Program-made: the position numbers and the translations under genes
The notes under the pieces: model-generated
The model's input: the letters and a program-made list of their open reading frames with translations, nothing else
What the model was told of the DNA's origin: nothing
Databases searched by the model: none
From: Clarkia xantiana subsp. parviflora
Lineage: Eukaryota; Streptophyta; Magnoliopsida; Myrtales; Onagraceae
Length of the DNA: 64,000 nucleotides
Reading direction: 5' to 3'
Assembly (NCBI GenBank): GCA_036873135.1
Contig: JAPTYO010000002.1
Coordinates: forward strand, 48,413,452 to 48,477,451
In this document: one piece after another, positions 43,671 through 54,921 of the stretch
Layout of the letters: the number at the start of each line of letters is the position of its first letter
How positions within the stretch are numbered: position 1 is the stretch's first letter

Positions 43671-45117
43671 AAGATGAAGTTCCCGACTGGCAACGGAGTC
43701 GGAGAGGTCAAGGGTGACCAAATGGCATCACGAAAATGCTATGTTAACGCTACCCGAAGGAGAAGGAGGGAGGCCATGACTGTCCTTCAGACTGATGCCG
43801 ATCCTCGAGAAGAGTATGGACGTCCCGCCCCCATGGAGGATTTGAAGGAGGTTGAGATTGATGGGCCTCAGAGGAAGGTGAAGATCGGGTCTGCTTTGTC
43901 GGAGGAAAGAGCCCGAGAGTTGATCGAGCTCCTGAAGGAGTTTAAGGAGCTGTTTGCCTGGTCCCCGAGTGATATGCCAGGAATCAACCCCGACGTGATA
44001 GTGCACGAGCTGAAGATAGACCCCGCGATCAAGCCTATCGCGCAGAGAAGGCGTCCGATGGGCGCGGACAAGAGGATCGCGATCCAGCAAGAGGTGGGCA
44101 GACTGCTTGACGCTGGATTCATCAAGGAGCTCCGATTCCAGACTTGGGTTGCTAATCCAGTCCTGGTGCGAAAGAGTAACGGGAAGTGGCGGATGTGTGT
44201 CGATTTCCGCGACTTGAACAAGGCCTGCCCGAAGGATTGCTACCCGCTTCCGAGGATTGACCAGCTGGTGGATGCCACATCGGGAACTGCTGAGCTTCAT
44301 GGATGCCTATTCCGGATACAACCAGATCAAGATGGCGAAGGAGGATGCCCCCCATACGGCTTTCTATGCCGACAGTGACGTCTACCACTACGACGCGATG
44401 CCCTTCGGATTGATCAATTCCGGAGCAACTTACCAGCGGATGGTGAACAAGTTGTTTGGAGACATGCTGGGGAAAACCATGGAGGCGTATGTGGATGACA
44501 TGCTGGTGAAGTCCCGACAGGCAGGAGACCATGTCCAGAACATGGCGGCGGCGTTTGAGCGGATGAAGTTCCATCAGGTTCGGCTGAATCCCGACAAATG
44601 TGCTTTCGGGGTGAACTCGGGGAAGTTCCTAGGGTTCATGGTGAGCCAGAGAGGAATCGAGGTAAACCCTGAGAAGCTGCGAGCAATCGAGGAGATGCAG
44701 TCCCCGAAGACTCATCGGGAGGTTCAGGTGATGAATGGCCGGTTGGCCGCGATGAATCGCTTCCTATCCAAGGCGAGTGACCGAGCCATGCCATTTTTTG
44801 ATGTGCTGAGGGCCCACAAGAAGTTCGAATGGACCTACAAGTGCGAGGAGGCGTTCCAGGCACTCAAGCAGCACCTCCGTACCCTTCCGCCGTTGGCGAA
44901 ACCAGTTCCAGGCGAGCCGCTTTATCTCTATTTGGCTGTTTCTGATGTGGCTGTTAGTTCTGTTTTGATTAAAATTGTCAAGGGCAACCAAGTGCCTATC
45001 TATTATGTAAGCAAGGCGTTTGCCAAGTCTGAAATAAATTATCCCGCTATTGAGAAGTATCTCTTTGCGTTGATTATTGCCGCTCGAAAGCTACGACCTT
45101 TACTTCCATGCCCATGA
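43671..45117 (+). pseudogene. Reverse transcriptase and start of RNase H of D, unit 1
   Basis: Continues in frame from the TAG: KMKFPTGNGVGEVKGDQMAS, then ELFAWSPSDMPGI and WRMCVDFRDLNKACPKDCYP. A 5-bp deletion at about 44285 (intact in unit 2) shifts the frame. Then FMDAYSGYNQIKMAKEDAPH, MPFGLINSGATYQRMVNKLF, catalytic AYVDDMLVKSR, FLGFMVSQRGIEVNPEKLR and RNase H (VSDVAVSSVLIK, IYYVSKAFAKSEINYPAIEK). An extra T near 45097 shifts the frame again. Confidence 0.92.
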
Positions 45118-46131
45118 AGTCACGGTATTGACTAATCAGCCCCTGAAGCACTTTTTGAACCGACCGGAGGCGTCGGGGAGATTGGTGAAATGGGCCATCG
45201 AGCTGACGGAGTTTCGTATCCATTTCGCTCCGAGAACCGCTATTAAGGGCCAGGCGTTGGCAGATTTTATAGCTGAGTCTACGGCACCCGATCTGGAAGT
45301 AACGGGTCCCGCAGAGGGGGCAACCATGGAGGAGGTCCCGATAACAGAACATCCAAATGAGGAGAACACCTGGGAGATGTACACTAATGGTTCATCGAGT
45401 GTAGAAGGCTCGGGGGCAGGATTCGTACTGATACCGCCCGGTGGAGCGAGCCCCTGCGATATGCCTTGGCCTTGACGTTTAAGGCCACCAATAATGAAGC
45501 GGAGTATGAGGCTCTCATCACGGGCCTCAAGATTGCCAAGGGTACGGGAGTCGATCATCTGAAAGTAAAGTGCGATGCCAGCTTGGTCGTAAATCAAGTC
45601 CAGGGGAACTATGAAGCCAGGAGCCCGACAATGAAGAAGTATTTGCACGAGGTGCAGACTTTGAAGGGAAGCTTCAAAAGCTTCGATATCGAGGCGATCC
45701 CGAGGGAAGAAAACGCGGAAGCAGATGCCTTAAGCAAGTTTGCCCTGGGAGTGGCCCCCGAGGAGAATCGGAAGGTGCATTTCCTAGAGAAAGTATTTAT
45801 CTCAAACATTGATCCGGCGGAGATCTGCGCTATTGAGACAGGATCGGAGGAAGAAGAGAAGCCCACTTGGATGACCCCGATGGTCACGTACCTGACTACG
45901 GGGGCACTCCCCGATGACAAGGTGGCAGCCGTCAGGTTGCGTCGGATTGCGGACAACTACGCGATGGTGGATAACCAATTGTACAAAAAAGGGTATGTAA
46001 AGCCTTTCCTAAAATGCGTGGCGGAACCTGACACGAATCGAATCCTGAGGGAGCTACACGAGGGAGTCGCGGCCTGTCACGAAGGGGCTCGATCTCTTGT
46101 GAGGAAGGCGCTGAATTTGGGCTACTATTAG
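45077..46131 (+). pseudogene. RNase H end, second RNase H and start of integrase of D, unit 1
   Basis: Frame 45077-45475 holds the end of RNase H (EFRIHFAPRTAIKGQALADF) and the start of the archaeal-type RNase H, WEMYTNGSSSVEGSGAG. The first catalytic Asp is Asn here (G has TDGSS). After a frameshift between 45430 and 45475 the next frame reads LTFKATNNEAEYEALITGLK, VVNQVQGNYEARS and REENAEADALSKFALG, then the integrase zinc-binding start LHEGVAACHEGARS. It stops at TAG 46129-46131, where G has Trp. Confidence 0.9.
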
Positions 46132-47100
46132 CCTTCGATGAACAAGGAGGCGACAGCAATGGTCCGATCCTGTGATGCATGCCAGAGGTACGCTCCAAAT
46201 ATCGTGGCTCCCGCCGCGGACTTAACGCCCATCAGGAGTGCATGGCCCTTCGCGCAATGGGGGATTGACTTGGTGGGACCTCTTCCCCAAGCGAAAGGTC
46301 AGTGCAAGTATTTGCTCGTGGCCATCGATTACTTCTCAAAGTGTATAGAGGCTAAGGCATTGGCCAAGACAACGGGGCAGCAGATCCTCAAGTTCCTTCA
46401 AACTCAGATCATATCCCGGTACGGGGTTCCTCGAGTGTTGATCAGCGACAACGGCCCTCCGTTCAATGGGGCTCAGTTGAAGGAGTACCTGGAGGAATTA
46501 AACATTGAGCATCGGACCGCTTCAGTCCGCCACGCTCAAACCAATGGCCAGGTAGAATCAGCCAACAAGATCGTGATGGATGGCTTGAAGAAGAGAGTCT
46601 ACGCCTTGCAGGGCCATTGGCTGGATGAGCTCGAAAATGTGCTGTGGGCAGTTAGAACAACACCCAAGCAATCGACGGGGGAAACTCCATTTGGCCTGGT
46701 CTACGGCACGGAGGCAGTCGCTCCCGTGGAAATAGCGGTGGCGTCCCATCGCGCAAAATATTACGAGCCTTATACAAACGAGGAAATGAGAAGTCTAGAC
46801 TTAGACTTGCTCGAGGAAAAGAGGTGGAAAGCTGATGAAGTCCAGGCCCGGATGCGTCTGGCAACAGCCCGATATTATAATCGGCGTGTCAAGTCTCGAC
46901 AATTCTTCGTGGGAGAACTTGTCCGGCGGAGGAACGAGTTCGTTCATCAAGATCGGATCAACAAGCTATCACCAAAATGGGAAGGACCTTACAAGATCGT
47001 AGGGATGCCAGCACCCAATGCATACAAGCTAGAGGACCTTGATGGAAAGACGTTGAAGCATTCCTTCAGTGGCGAACACTTGAAGAAGTATCATGTTTGA
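46132..47100 (+). pseudogene. Integrase of D, unit 1
   Basis: Same frame after the TAG. CDACQRY completes the zinc-binding site. The catalytic residues lie in QWGIDLVGPLP, LISDNGPPFNG and VESANKIVMDGLKK. The C-terminal domain runs LSPKWEGPYKIVGMPAPNAY to SGEHLKKYHV at 47100, the natural end of pol. The 320 codons from 46138 are open. Confidence 0.92.
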
Positions 47101-47780
47101 TATTAAGTCGCCGCGAATGGCGCAAGTTATCTATCAATCCGATTAAGACGTCCTGAAGGGCGCGACAAAAAGCCTTACGAGGTACGCGTAAGACGTCCTG
47201 AACGACGCGACAAAAGCCTTCCGAGGTACGAGAAAAGCCTTACGAGGTGCGCGTAAGTCGTCTATATGATGCGGCCAAAAGCCTTAACAGGTACGGACAA
47301 AAGCCCTACGGGGTATGTGTAAGTCGTCTTTATGATGCAACCAAAAGCCTAGGTACGAAAAGGCCCTAATGGGTCCGCGTAAGTCGTCTATATGATGCGG
47401 CCAAAAGCCTTAACGGGTACGAAAAAGCCTTAGCAGGTCCGCGTAAGTCATCTATATGATGCGGCCAAAAGCCTTAACGGGTACGAAAAAGCCTTAGCAG
47501 GTCCGCGTAAGTCGTCTATATGATGCGGCCAAAAGCCTTAACGGGTACGAAAAAGCCTTAGCAGATCCGCGTAAGTCATCTATATGATGCGACAAAAAGC
47601 CTTAAAGGGTACGATTAAGCCGTCTGGTAAAGGCGCGATAAAAGCCCTTAAAGGGTACGATTAAAGACGTCTGATTCGGCGCGGTAAAAGCCCTAAGGGG
47701 TGTGAAAAATCATCTTAAGTGATGTGGAAAATGGCCTTGAAAGGCAAGGACGAGAAACCTTAAGTTGTGAAGTCCCGATT
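47101..47780 (+). repeat. 3' UTR repeat block 1 of D, unit 1 (64-bp unit)
   Basis: After the pol stop, AAAAGCCTTAACGGGTACG and GCGTAAGTCGTCTATATGAT recur. From 47377 the copies are exact at 64 bp (47377, 47441, 47505), with looser variants on both sides. Confidence 0.8.
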
Positions 47781-47786
47781 GGACGA

Positions 47787-48010
47787 GAAGCCTTAAGTGG
47801 TGAAGTCCCGAGAAAAACGTCGCGAGAGACGTATTAAATCGCCTTGAACGGCATGGACGAGAAGCCTTAAGTGGTGAAGTCCCGAGAAAAACGTCGCGAG
47901 AGACGTATGAAATCGCCTTGAACGGCATGGACGAGAAGCCTTAAGTGGTGAAGTCCCGAGAAAAACGTCGCGAGAGACGTATGAAATCGCCTTGAACGGC
48001 ATGGACGAGA
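47787..48010 (+). repeat. 3' UTR repeat block 2 of D, unit 1 (74-bp unit, three copies)
   Basis: GAAGCCTTAAGTGGTGAAGT begins each 74-bp unit, which also holds the palindromic ACGTCGCGAGAGACGT. Confidence 0.88.
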
Positions 48011-48166
48011 AACCTTAAGTGGTGGAGTAACCGAGGAGTCTCCTCGGATTTGGCAACTACCTAGAGAGTCCAGTGGGCCCAAGACAGTCATGAGTGAGAA
48101 ACTCTGTCATTCGACAATTGTACGCAAGGTAAAAGCCTCCGATTAACATATCAAGAGGTTTGAAGA

Positions 48167-48445
48167 CAAAAGCCTCCGACGGCAGTATCGGGAGGTATGG
48201 AGACAAAAGCCTCCGACGGCAGTAGCGGGAGGTATGAAGACAAAAGCCTCTGACGGCAGTATCGGGAGGTATGGAGACAAAAGCCTCCGACGGCAGTATC
48301 GGAGGTACGAAGACAAAAGCCTCCGACGGCAGTATCGGGAGGTACGAAGACAAAAGCCTCCGACGGCAGTAGCGGGAGGTATGAAGACAAAAGCCTCCGA
48401 CGGCAGTATCGGGAGGTATGGAGACAAAAGCCTCCGACGATGAAG
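48167..48445 (+). repeat. 3' UTR repeat block 3 of D, unit 1 (37-bp unit, about eight copies)
   Basis: AAAAGCCTCCGACGGCAGTA recurs at 48167, 48204, 48241, 48278, 48314, 48351, 48388 and 48425. Units alternate between TATGGAGAC and TATGAAGAC. Followed by the polypurine tract TTGGGGGCAAA (48496-48506). Confidence 0.9.
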
Positions 48446-48506
48446 TCAGGAAGCCTGGAATCGGAAGACACGATGGACTAAAAGTCCCCCATGTCTTGGG
48501 GGCAAA

Positions 48507-49266
48507 TGATGGGTTCCGATGAAATCGTTAGCCCCGTTAACAGCCAATGGACGGCGAGTAGGTCCAGTGGGCCTCGCGAAGGCCTGGAAGGCCCAGAGGC
48601 CCAACGTGAAGGGCCCCGACTTAAGCGGTCCCGACATAAGAGCTGAACGCTCCCGACAGGAAGCCTCCGAGCAGGCCCCGATGCGCCTTAGTAAAGGCCC
48701 CAATGATAAAAGCCCCGCAGAGGCTGGACCCGTCCCGTGAGACAAGGGGTCCTGGATGGTGACCTAGAATGAGATAACTCTGGAGCCCCCGACAGGAGTC
48801 GAGGCTTGTGATCAGAGGACAAAGACCGAGAAACCCGCCTACTAGATAGAGTAGTGGGAGACGGTTAAAGATATAGATAAGTCCCCCGAGATACGCAGGG
48901 CGTGCCCGAGATACGCGGAGTATATGTAAGATACGCGGAGCGTGGGGCGAAATCTACGGAATCCCTAACGAGATATACGGAATCGTGGCGAGATACACGG
49001 AATCATGGGCAAAACGGCCAATCACGGCCACAGGTAACTGAGTAACTTCCCCTCCTATATAAAGGAAGAAGTTACCTCAGAAAACCCTAATCATCTAATA
49101 CGCACTTAGATTAATGCTGCCACCCCATTGATCACATACTCATTTAAGCATCGGAGAGGGATTCTGGGTCACCACCCAGGTCATCCCCTTTTGCAGGATT
49201 ACGCGGAGCCCAGGAGTCCAGAGCATTCCGTCAAGGACGTAACAGAGCTTCGACCGTGATCCAACA
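48507..49266 (+). repeat. LTR 2 (middle) of element D
   Basis: Same length as LTRs 1 and 3 but three private differences: TATATGTAAG at about 48922 (others TATAGGTAAG), GATTAATGC at about 49110 (others GATTACTGC) and GTAACAGAGC at about 49244 (others GTAACGGAGC). It has no target-site copies of its own. Confidence 0.95.
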
Positions 49267-49320
49267 TTGGCGCCGTCTGTGGGAAACTTACAAAAAGTCA
49301 AGATAGTTTCTACCAGATCA

Positions 49321-50900
49321 ATGGCCGGTGGTGGCAAGAAGAAGCAGGTTCAGGCTGGCAGTTCTCGTCCCGCAGGAACTGTGAATTCCCCGTTGCCAGA
49401 ACGTGTTGCTGAACAAGGTGAGAACCCCGCTCTTTCCCAGACAGGGGGGCAGGGTGATGGTTATGAGGTCTCAGTCCGAGACACGAAATGAACAGGCAGG
49501 ATATCCCGCGTAGGGAGGAAGATGAGGCTCCCCCGAACCCGGTGGGCCATGGAGGAGGAAGAGTCCCGCGAAGAGAAGAAGGGTCGTCTTCGAACTCGGA
49601 GTTGGCCAAGGCAGTAGCAGATGCTATGCCCATGTTCTTGGCTGCCATGGAGGCCTTGTTGGACAAGAGAGAGGCTGCCAGGAGGACAGAGGAGTTGCCT
49701 CCGCGAGAAGGGCTGCCTCCACCGCCTCCGAGGGTGGTTCCAGAAGAACAAGAGGTTTAGGAGGTTCCGCCCAGGAGCAAGGGCAAAGAACCAGCGCACC
49801 TGGAGAAGTTCGTGGTTGACGGCCCAGGACCAGTGCAAAATAGGACCATTCCCCTGAATGGCCCCATCACCCCCGATCAGGTGGTGAAAATCGTCAGTAT
49901 CTGCATGGGCGATCAAAAACAGACGACATCGGAGCTAAGGGATCAGTCCAGCCATCCTTTCGTTCCGCGGCTAATAGATACTGTTGCCCCGCCCGGGCTA
50001 GGTATTCCGACCATCAAGGAGTACGATGGTGAGGGGGACCCAGTTCGCCATGTTCAGAGACATGTCCAGGCCTGTATGGGTAGGTCTTCGAACAATGACC
50101 TCATATGCTCATTGTTCCCGATAACCTTGGGAGAAAGGGCCATGACTTGGTTCTTCAGCCTACCGTCAGGAAGCATCATATGCTGGGCCGATATGCACGA
50201 CAGCTTCATCAAGCAGTACCAAGGTCGAAGGCGTCTCCTGAAGAGTGTAAGGTCCCTGACCCAGGTGGTGCAGAGACCCGATGAATCGTTGGCATACTAC
50301 TACCAACGGTTCACTGCTAGCGCTGCGGAGATTGATGAAGAAATCTCGGAGGGTGAGACCATCCGAACCTTCCTTCGGAACTTAAGCGCTCCGTACGGTT
50401 CCGACCTGATGCACAGTGTAGCCGCGAAGGCTATATGGAGCATGGAGGCCCTGCAAGCGAGGGTGAAACAGCAAATCGACGTCCAGGAGTCGAAGATTGC
50501 TGCCGGAGAGCTTGATCCTCCGAAGTCGGGAAGAGGAAAGCCATCGTCCAAGCTGTCGGATGATCGCAAAGGGAGCGACAAGTCTGAAGGGAGTAGAAAC
50601 CGTGGTCTCCCCGAGAAAAGAGAAGACAAGCGTCCCCTGAGGAAGGACAATCGAGAAGGTCGGGCTGTTCCCATCAATAGCTCGATGACTTCTGTGTTAG
50701 CTGTGATGGATCGGCAGGGTCTCGCCCGATACCCTCCGAGAAAAGAAGGCGAATTCCTAGGAGGTCGCCCTGACCGTTATTGTCGCTACCATCGAGCCAA
50801 TGGTCACGACACCGAAAACTGTCGGGAGCTGAAGAAGGAAATCGAGAAGCTGATCCAGAAGGGGAGGTTAAAAGAGTTCGTCGGAAGGGGAAGGTGCTGA
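49321..50900 (+). pseudogene. Gag of D, unit 2
   Basis: The upstream frame from 49321 (MAGGGKKKQVQAG...) is intact here for 56 codons and ends at TGA overlapping the ATG at 49488 (ATGA). The main frame is broken by TAG at 49758-49760 (CAG in unit 1) and open again from 49812 to the TGA at 50898-50900 shared with unit 1. Same gag blocks as in unit 1, with a few replacements (ADMHDSF for ADMHDRF). Confidence 0.9.
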
Positions 50901-51539
50901 TCTCGCTCCAAAAGTCGGTCGCGGTCCCGTTCCAAGTCCCGTGACCGATCCCCGAAGAAGAAGAAGGTTGAGCAGGAAGCCTCAGGTTCGGGTGCCCGCA
51001 AGGAGAGGCGGGGAACTATCAACGTCATCCATGGAGGAATGGCGGCGGGAGGTGATACCTCTGCTTCTCGGGAGAATTACGCTTCCCGCATATCTGCCGC
51101 GGTGGTGTTAGGCAAAAGGTCCCGGTCGTGGACTCTGAAGGAGGAAATGGTGATTTCTTTCTCGGCGGAGGATCTAGTAGGTGTGGAGAGCCCTCACGAC
51201 GACGCCTTGGTCGTGACCCTGGACGTGGACGGATTTGAGATGAAGCGGATCTTGATAGACGGAGGGAGTTCCTCCGATATTCTTTTCATGGACGCTCTGG
51301 AAGCCATGGGAAAGACGAAAAAAGACCTCACACAGGTGGACTTCCCGATGGTGGGATTCTCTGGTTCCACTTCTTACCCGCTGGGAATGATCACCCTACC
51401 GGTGGAGTTTGGTAGTGGTTGGAAGATGGAGAAGCGAAACGTAGATTTTGTCGTGGTGGAGTCTGCGGGGGCATACAACGCTATTATCGGGAGGACCACT
51501 ATCAACCCTCTCATGGCAGTCGCCTCGACGGTCCACTAG
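50901..51539 (+). pseudogene. Aspartic protease of D, unit 2
   Basis: As in unit 1 (RILIDGGSSSDILF present), ending at the shared TAG at 51537-51539. A few substitutions (ESPHDD for ECPHDD). Confidence 0.88.
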
Positions 51540-52283
51540 AAGATGAAGTTCCCGACTGGCAACGGAGTCGGAGAGGTCAAGGGTGACCAAGTGGCATCGC
51601 GAAAATGCTATGTTAACGCTACCCGAAGGAGAAGGAGGGAGGCCATGACTGTCCTTCAGACTGATGCCGATCCTCGAGAAGAGTATGGACGTCCCGCCCC
51701 CATGGAGGATTTGAAGGAGGTTGAGATTGATGGGCCTCAGAGGAAGGTGAAGATCGGGTCTGCTTTGTCGGAGGAAAGAGCCCGAGAGTTGATCGAGCTC
51801 CTGAAGGAGTTTAAGGAGCTGTTTGCCTGGTCCCCGAGTGATATGCCAGGAATCAACCCCGACGTGATAGTGCACGAGCTGAAGATAGACCCCGCGATCA
51901 AGCCTATCGCGCAGAGAAGGCGTCCGATGGGCGCGGACAAGAGGATCGCGATCCAGCAAGAGGTGGGCAGACTGCTTGACGCTGGATTCATCAAGGAGCT
52001 CCGATTCCAGACTTGGGTTGCTAATCCAGTCCTGGTGCGAAAGAGTAACGGGAAGTGGCGGATGTGTGTCGATTTCCGCGACTTGAACAAGGCCTGCCCG
52101 AAGGATTGCTACCCGCTTCCGAGGATTGACCAGCTGGTGGATGCCACATCGGGACATGAACTGCTGAGCTTCATGGATGCCTATTCCGGATACAACCAGA
52201 TCAAGATGGCGAAGGAGGATGCCCCCCATACGGCTTTCTATGCCGACAGTGACGTCTATGGGAAGGACCTTACAAGATCGTAG
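51540..52283 (+). pseudogene. Reverse transcriptase of D, unit 2, truncated by deletion
   Basis: Has the 5 bases that unit 1 lost (GHELLSFMDAYSG is in frame). It stops after FYADSDVY at about 52258, where a 2,593-bp deletion joins it to the last part of integrase in another frame. The catalytic YVDD, both RNase H domains and most of integrase are gone. Confidence 0.92.
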
Positions 52284-52382
52284 GGATGCCAGCACCCAAT
52301 GCATACAAGCTAGAGGACCTTGATGGAAAGACGTTGAAGCATTCCTTCAGTGGCGAACACTTGAAGAAGTATCATGTTTGAT
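52259..52382 (+). pseudogene. Integrase tail of D, unit 2
   Basis: From GGGAAGGACCTTACAAG to the pol stop, matching 46978-47100 of unit 1. Only the C-terminal 40 or so codons remain. Confidence 0.85.
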
Positions 52383-53787
52383 ATTAAGTCGCCGCGAATG
52401 GCGCAAGTTATCTATCAATCCGATTAAGACGTCCTGAAGGGCGCGACAAAAAGCCTTACGAGGAACGCGTAAGACGTCCTGAACGACGCGACAAAAGCCT
52501 TCCGAGGTACGAGAAAAGCCTTACGAGGTGCGCGTAGGTCGTCTATATGATGCGGCCAAAAGCCTTAACAGGTACGGACAAAAGCCCTACGGGGTATGTG
52601 TAAGTCGTCTTTATGATGCAACCAAAAGCCTAGGTACGAAAAGGCCCTAATGGGTCCGCGTAAGTCGTCTATATGATGCGGCCAAAAGCCTTAACGGGTA
52701 CGAAAAAGCCTTAGCAGGTCCGCGTAAGTCGTCTATATGATGCGGCTAAAAGCCTTAACGGGTACGAAAAAGCCTTAGCAGGTCCGCGTAAGTCGTCTAT
52801 ATGATGCGGCCAAAAGCCTTAACGGGTACGAAAAAGCCTTAGCAGATCCGCGTAAGTCATCTATATGATGCGACAAAAAGCCTTAAAGGGTACGATTAAG
52901 CCGTCTGGTAAAGGCGCGATAAAAGCCCTTAAAGGGTATGATTAAAGACGTCTGATTCGGCGCGGTAAAAGCCCTAAGGGGTGTGAAAAATCATCTTAAG
53001 TGATGTGGAAAATGGCCTTGAAAGGCAAGGACGAGAAACCTTAAGTTGTGAAGTCCCGATTGGACGAGAAGCCTTAAGTGGTGAAGTCCCGAGAAAAACG
53101 TCGCGAGAGACGTATTAAATCGCCTTGAACGGCATGGACGAGAAGCCTTAAGTGGTGAAGTCCTGAGAAAAACGTCGCGAGAGACGTATGAAATCGCCTT
53201 GAACGGCATGGACGAGAAGCCTTAAGTGGTGAAGTCCCGAGAAAAACGTCGCGAGAGACGTATGAAATCGCCTTGAACGGCATGGACGAGAAACCTTAAG
53301 TGGTGGAGTAACCGAGGAGTCTCCTCGGATTTGGCAACTACCTAGAGAGTCCAGTGGGCCCAAGACAGTCATGAGTGAGAAACTCTATCATTCGACAATT
53401 GTACGCAAGGTAAAAGCCTCCGATTAACATATCAAGAGGTTTGAAGACAAAAGCCTCCGACGGCAGTATCGGGAGGTATGGAGACAAAAGCCTCCGACGG
53501 CAGTAGCGGGAGGTATGAAGACAAAAGCCTCTGACGGCAGTATCGGGAGGTATGGAGACAAAAGCCTCCGACGGCAGTATCGGAGGTACGAAGACAAAAG
53601 CCTCCGACGGCAGTATCGGGAGGTACGAAGACAAAAGCCTCCGACGGCAGTAGCGGGAGGTATGAAGACAAAAGCCTCCGACGGCAGTATCGGGAGGTAT
53701 GGAGACAAAAGCCTCCGACGATGAAGTCAGCAAGCCTGGAATCGGAAGACACGATGGACTAAAAGTCCCCCATGTCTTGGGGGCAAA
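52383..53787 (+). repeat. 3' UTR repeat blocks of D, unit 2
   Basis: Same 64-, 74- and 37-bp arrays as unit 1 with identical copy numbers and a handful of substitutions. Ends with the polypurine tract before LTR 3. Confidence 0.88.
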
Positions 53788-54547
53788 TGATGGGTTCCGA
53801 TGAAATCGTTAGCCCCGTTAACAGCCAATGGACGGCGAGTAGGTCCAGTGGGCCTCGCGAAGGCCTGGAAGGCCCAGAGGCCCAACGTGAAGGGCCCCGA
53901 CTTAAGCGGTCCCGACATAAGAGCTGAACGCTCCCGACAGGAAGCCTCCGAGCAGGCCCCGATGCGCCTTAGTAAAGGCCCCAATGATAAAAGCCCCGCA
54001 GAGGCTGGACCCGTCCCGTGAGACAAGGGGTCCTGGATGGTGACCTAGAATGAGATAACTCTGGAGCCCCCGACAGGAGTCGAGGCTTGTGATCAGAGGA
54101 CAAAGACCGAGAAACCCGCCTACTAGATAGAGTAGTGGGAGACGGTTAAAGATATAGATAAGTCCCCCGAGATACGCAGGGCGTGCCCGAGATACGCGGA
54201 GTATAGGTAAGATACGCGGAGCGTGGGGCGAAATCTACGGAATCCCTAACGAGATATACGGAATCGTGGCGAGATACACGGAATCATGGGCAAAACGGCC
54301 AATCACGGCCACAGGTAACTGAGTAACTTCCCCTCCTATATAAAGGAAGAAGTTACCTCAGAAAACCCTAATCATCTAATACGCACTTAGATTACTGCTG
54401 CCACCCCATTGATCACATACTCATTTAAGCATCGGAGAGGGATTCTGGGTCACCACCCAGGTCATCCCCTTTTGCAGGATTACGCGGAGCCCAGGAGTCC
54501 AGAGCATTCCGTCAAGGACGTAACGGAGCTTCGACCGTGATCCAACA
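53788..54547 (+). repeat. LTR 3 of element D
   Basis: 760 bp, read by eye as identical to LTR 1. Followed by the second ATGGT (54548-54552). Confidence 0.97.
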
Positions 54548-54552
54548 ATGGT

Positions 54553-54908
54553 AAAACAATATTATTTTAATATAGTAGCCTAAAATTTTGTCCCTTGGTG
54601 CTTAAAAAATGTAAAATTTTACCTTGTAATTTACCTAGAGTTTCGGCCAAAACACTAAATTTGGGAACAAGTGGTCAAATTTTAAGATCAAATTTTAATA
54701 AGATCTACAATCCAATGTTTTATTTTGATAAATATTACTCTTTTCTTGAAGATCATGAACATCAAATTAACCAACAACATCATGAAAATTTCGGTTTCAC
54801 CAAGAACCGTAAAAATAGAAAATTTAAAAAATTTCTTTTTAAAATTTCAGATTTCATATATAAATTTCACGAAAATCAATTTATCAAATTCATGAACTCC
54901 TACCACAG
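54553..54908 (-). other. Leader of copia B, outer part
   Basis: Continues from 40637 to the primer site; matches the first 350 bp of the copia C and E leaders. The plus-strand frame here has no meaning. Confidence 0.8.
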
Positions 54909-54920
54909 GCTCTGATACCA
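54909..54920 (-). other. Primer-binding site of copia B
   Basis: The minus strand reads TGGTATCAGAGC, one base inside the LTR end at 54922. Confidence 0.92.
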
Positions 54921-54921
54921 C

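Larger units (their letters stand above)
40638..54547 (+). mobile_element. Element D: dimeric Tat-lineage gypsy element, 13,910 bp
   Basis: Three 760-bp LTRs (40638-41397, 48507-49266, 53788-54547) separate two interiors of 7,109 and 4,521 bp in the same orientation. One pair of ATGGT copies flanks the whole and none flanks the middle LTR. The interiors differ by about 28 substitutions by my eye count, one 2,593-bp deletion in the second and one 5-bp deletion in the first. Those two indels account exactly for the length difference (2,588). Gene order GAG-PRO-RT-RNH-aRNH-INT and the TGGCGCCGT primer site give the Tat lineage. Neither unit is intact. Confidence 0.95.

Noticed and set aside
45609..45956. 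Minus-strand ORFs within the D pol region
   Set aside because: Shadow frames opposite RNase H and integrase codons.
48167..48445. Regular 37-bp repeats resembling a CRISPR array
   Set aside because: The units are contiguous with no variable spacers, occur twice in retroelement 3' UTRs, and the context is a plant genome.
51396..52304. 302-codon minus-strand ORF
   Set aside because: It lies antisense to the protease-RT of D unit 2, and unit 1 has a shorter version broken at the 5-bp indel. It is a shadow of a GC-rich coding region.
49267..53787. Unit 2 of D as an independent insertion next to unit 1
   Set aside because: There is no target-site duplication at the middle LTR, the single ATGGT pair spans both units, and the interiors are collinear.
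54595..54915. 106-codon plus-strand ORF next to element D
   Set aside because: It is the complement of the AT-rich copia B leader next to the primer site, with no counterpart frame in C or E.
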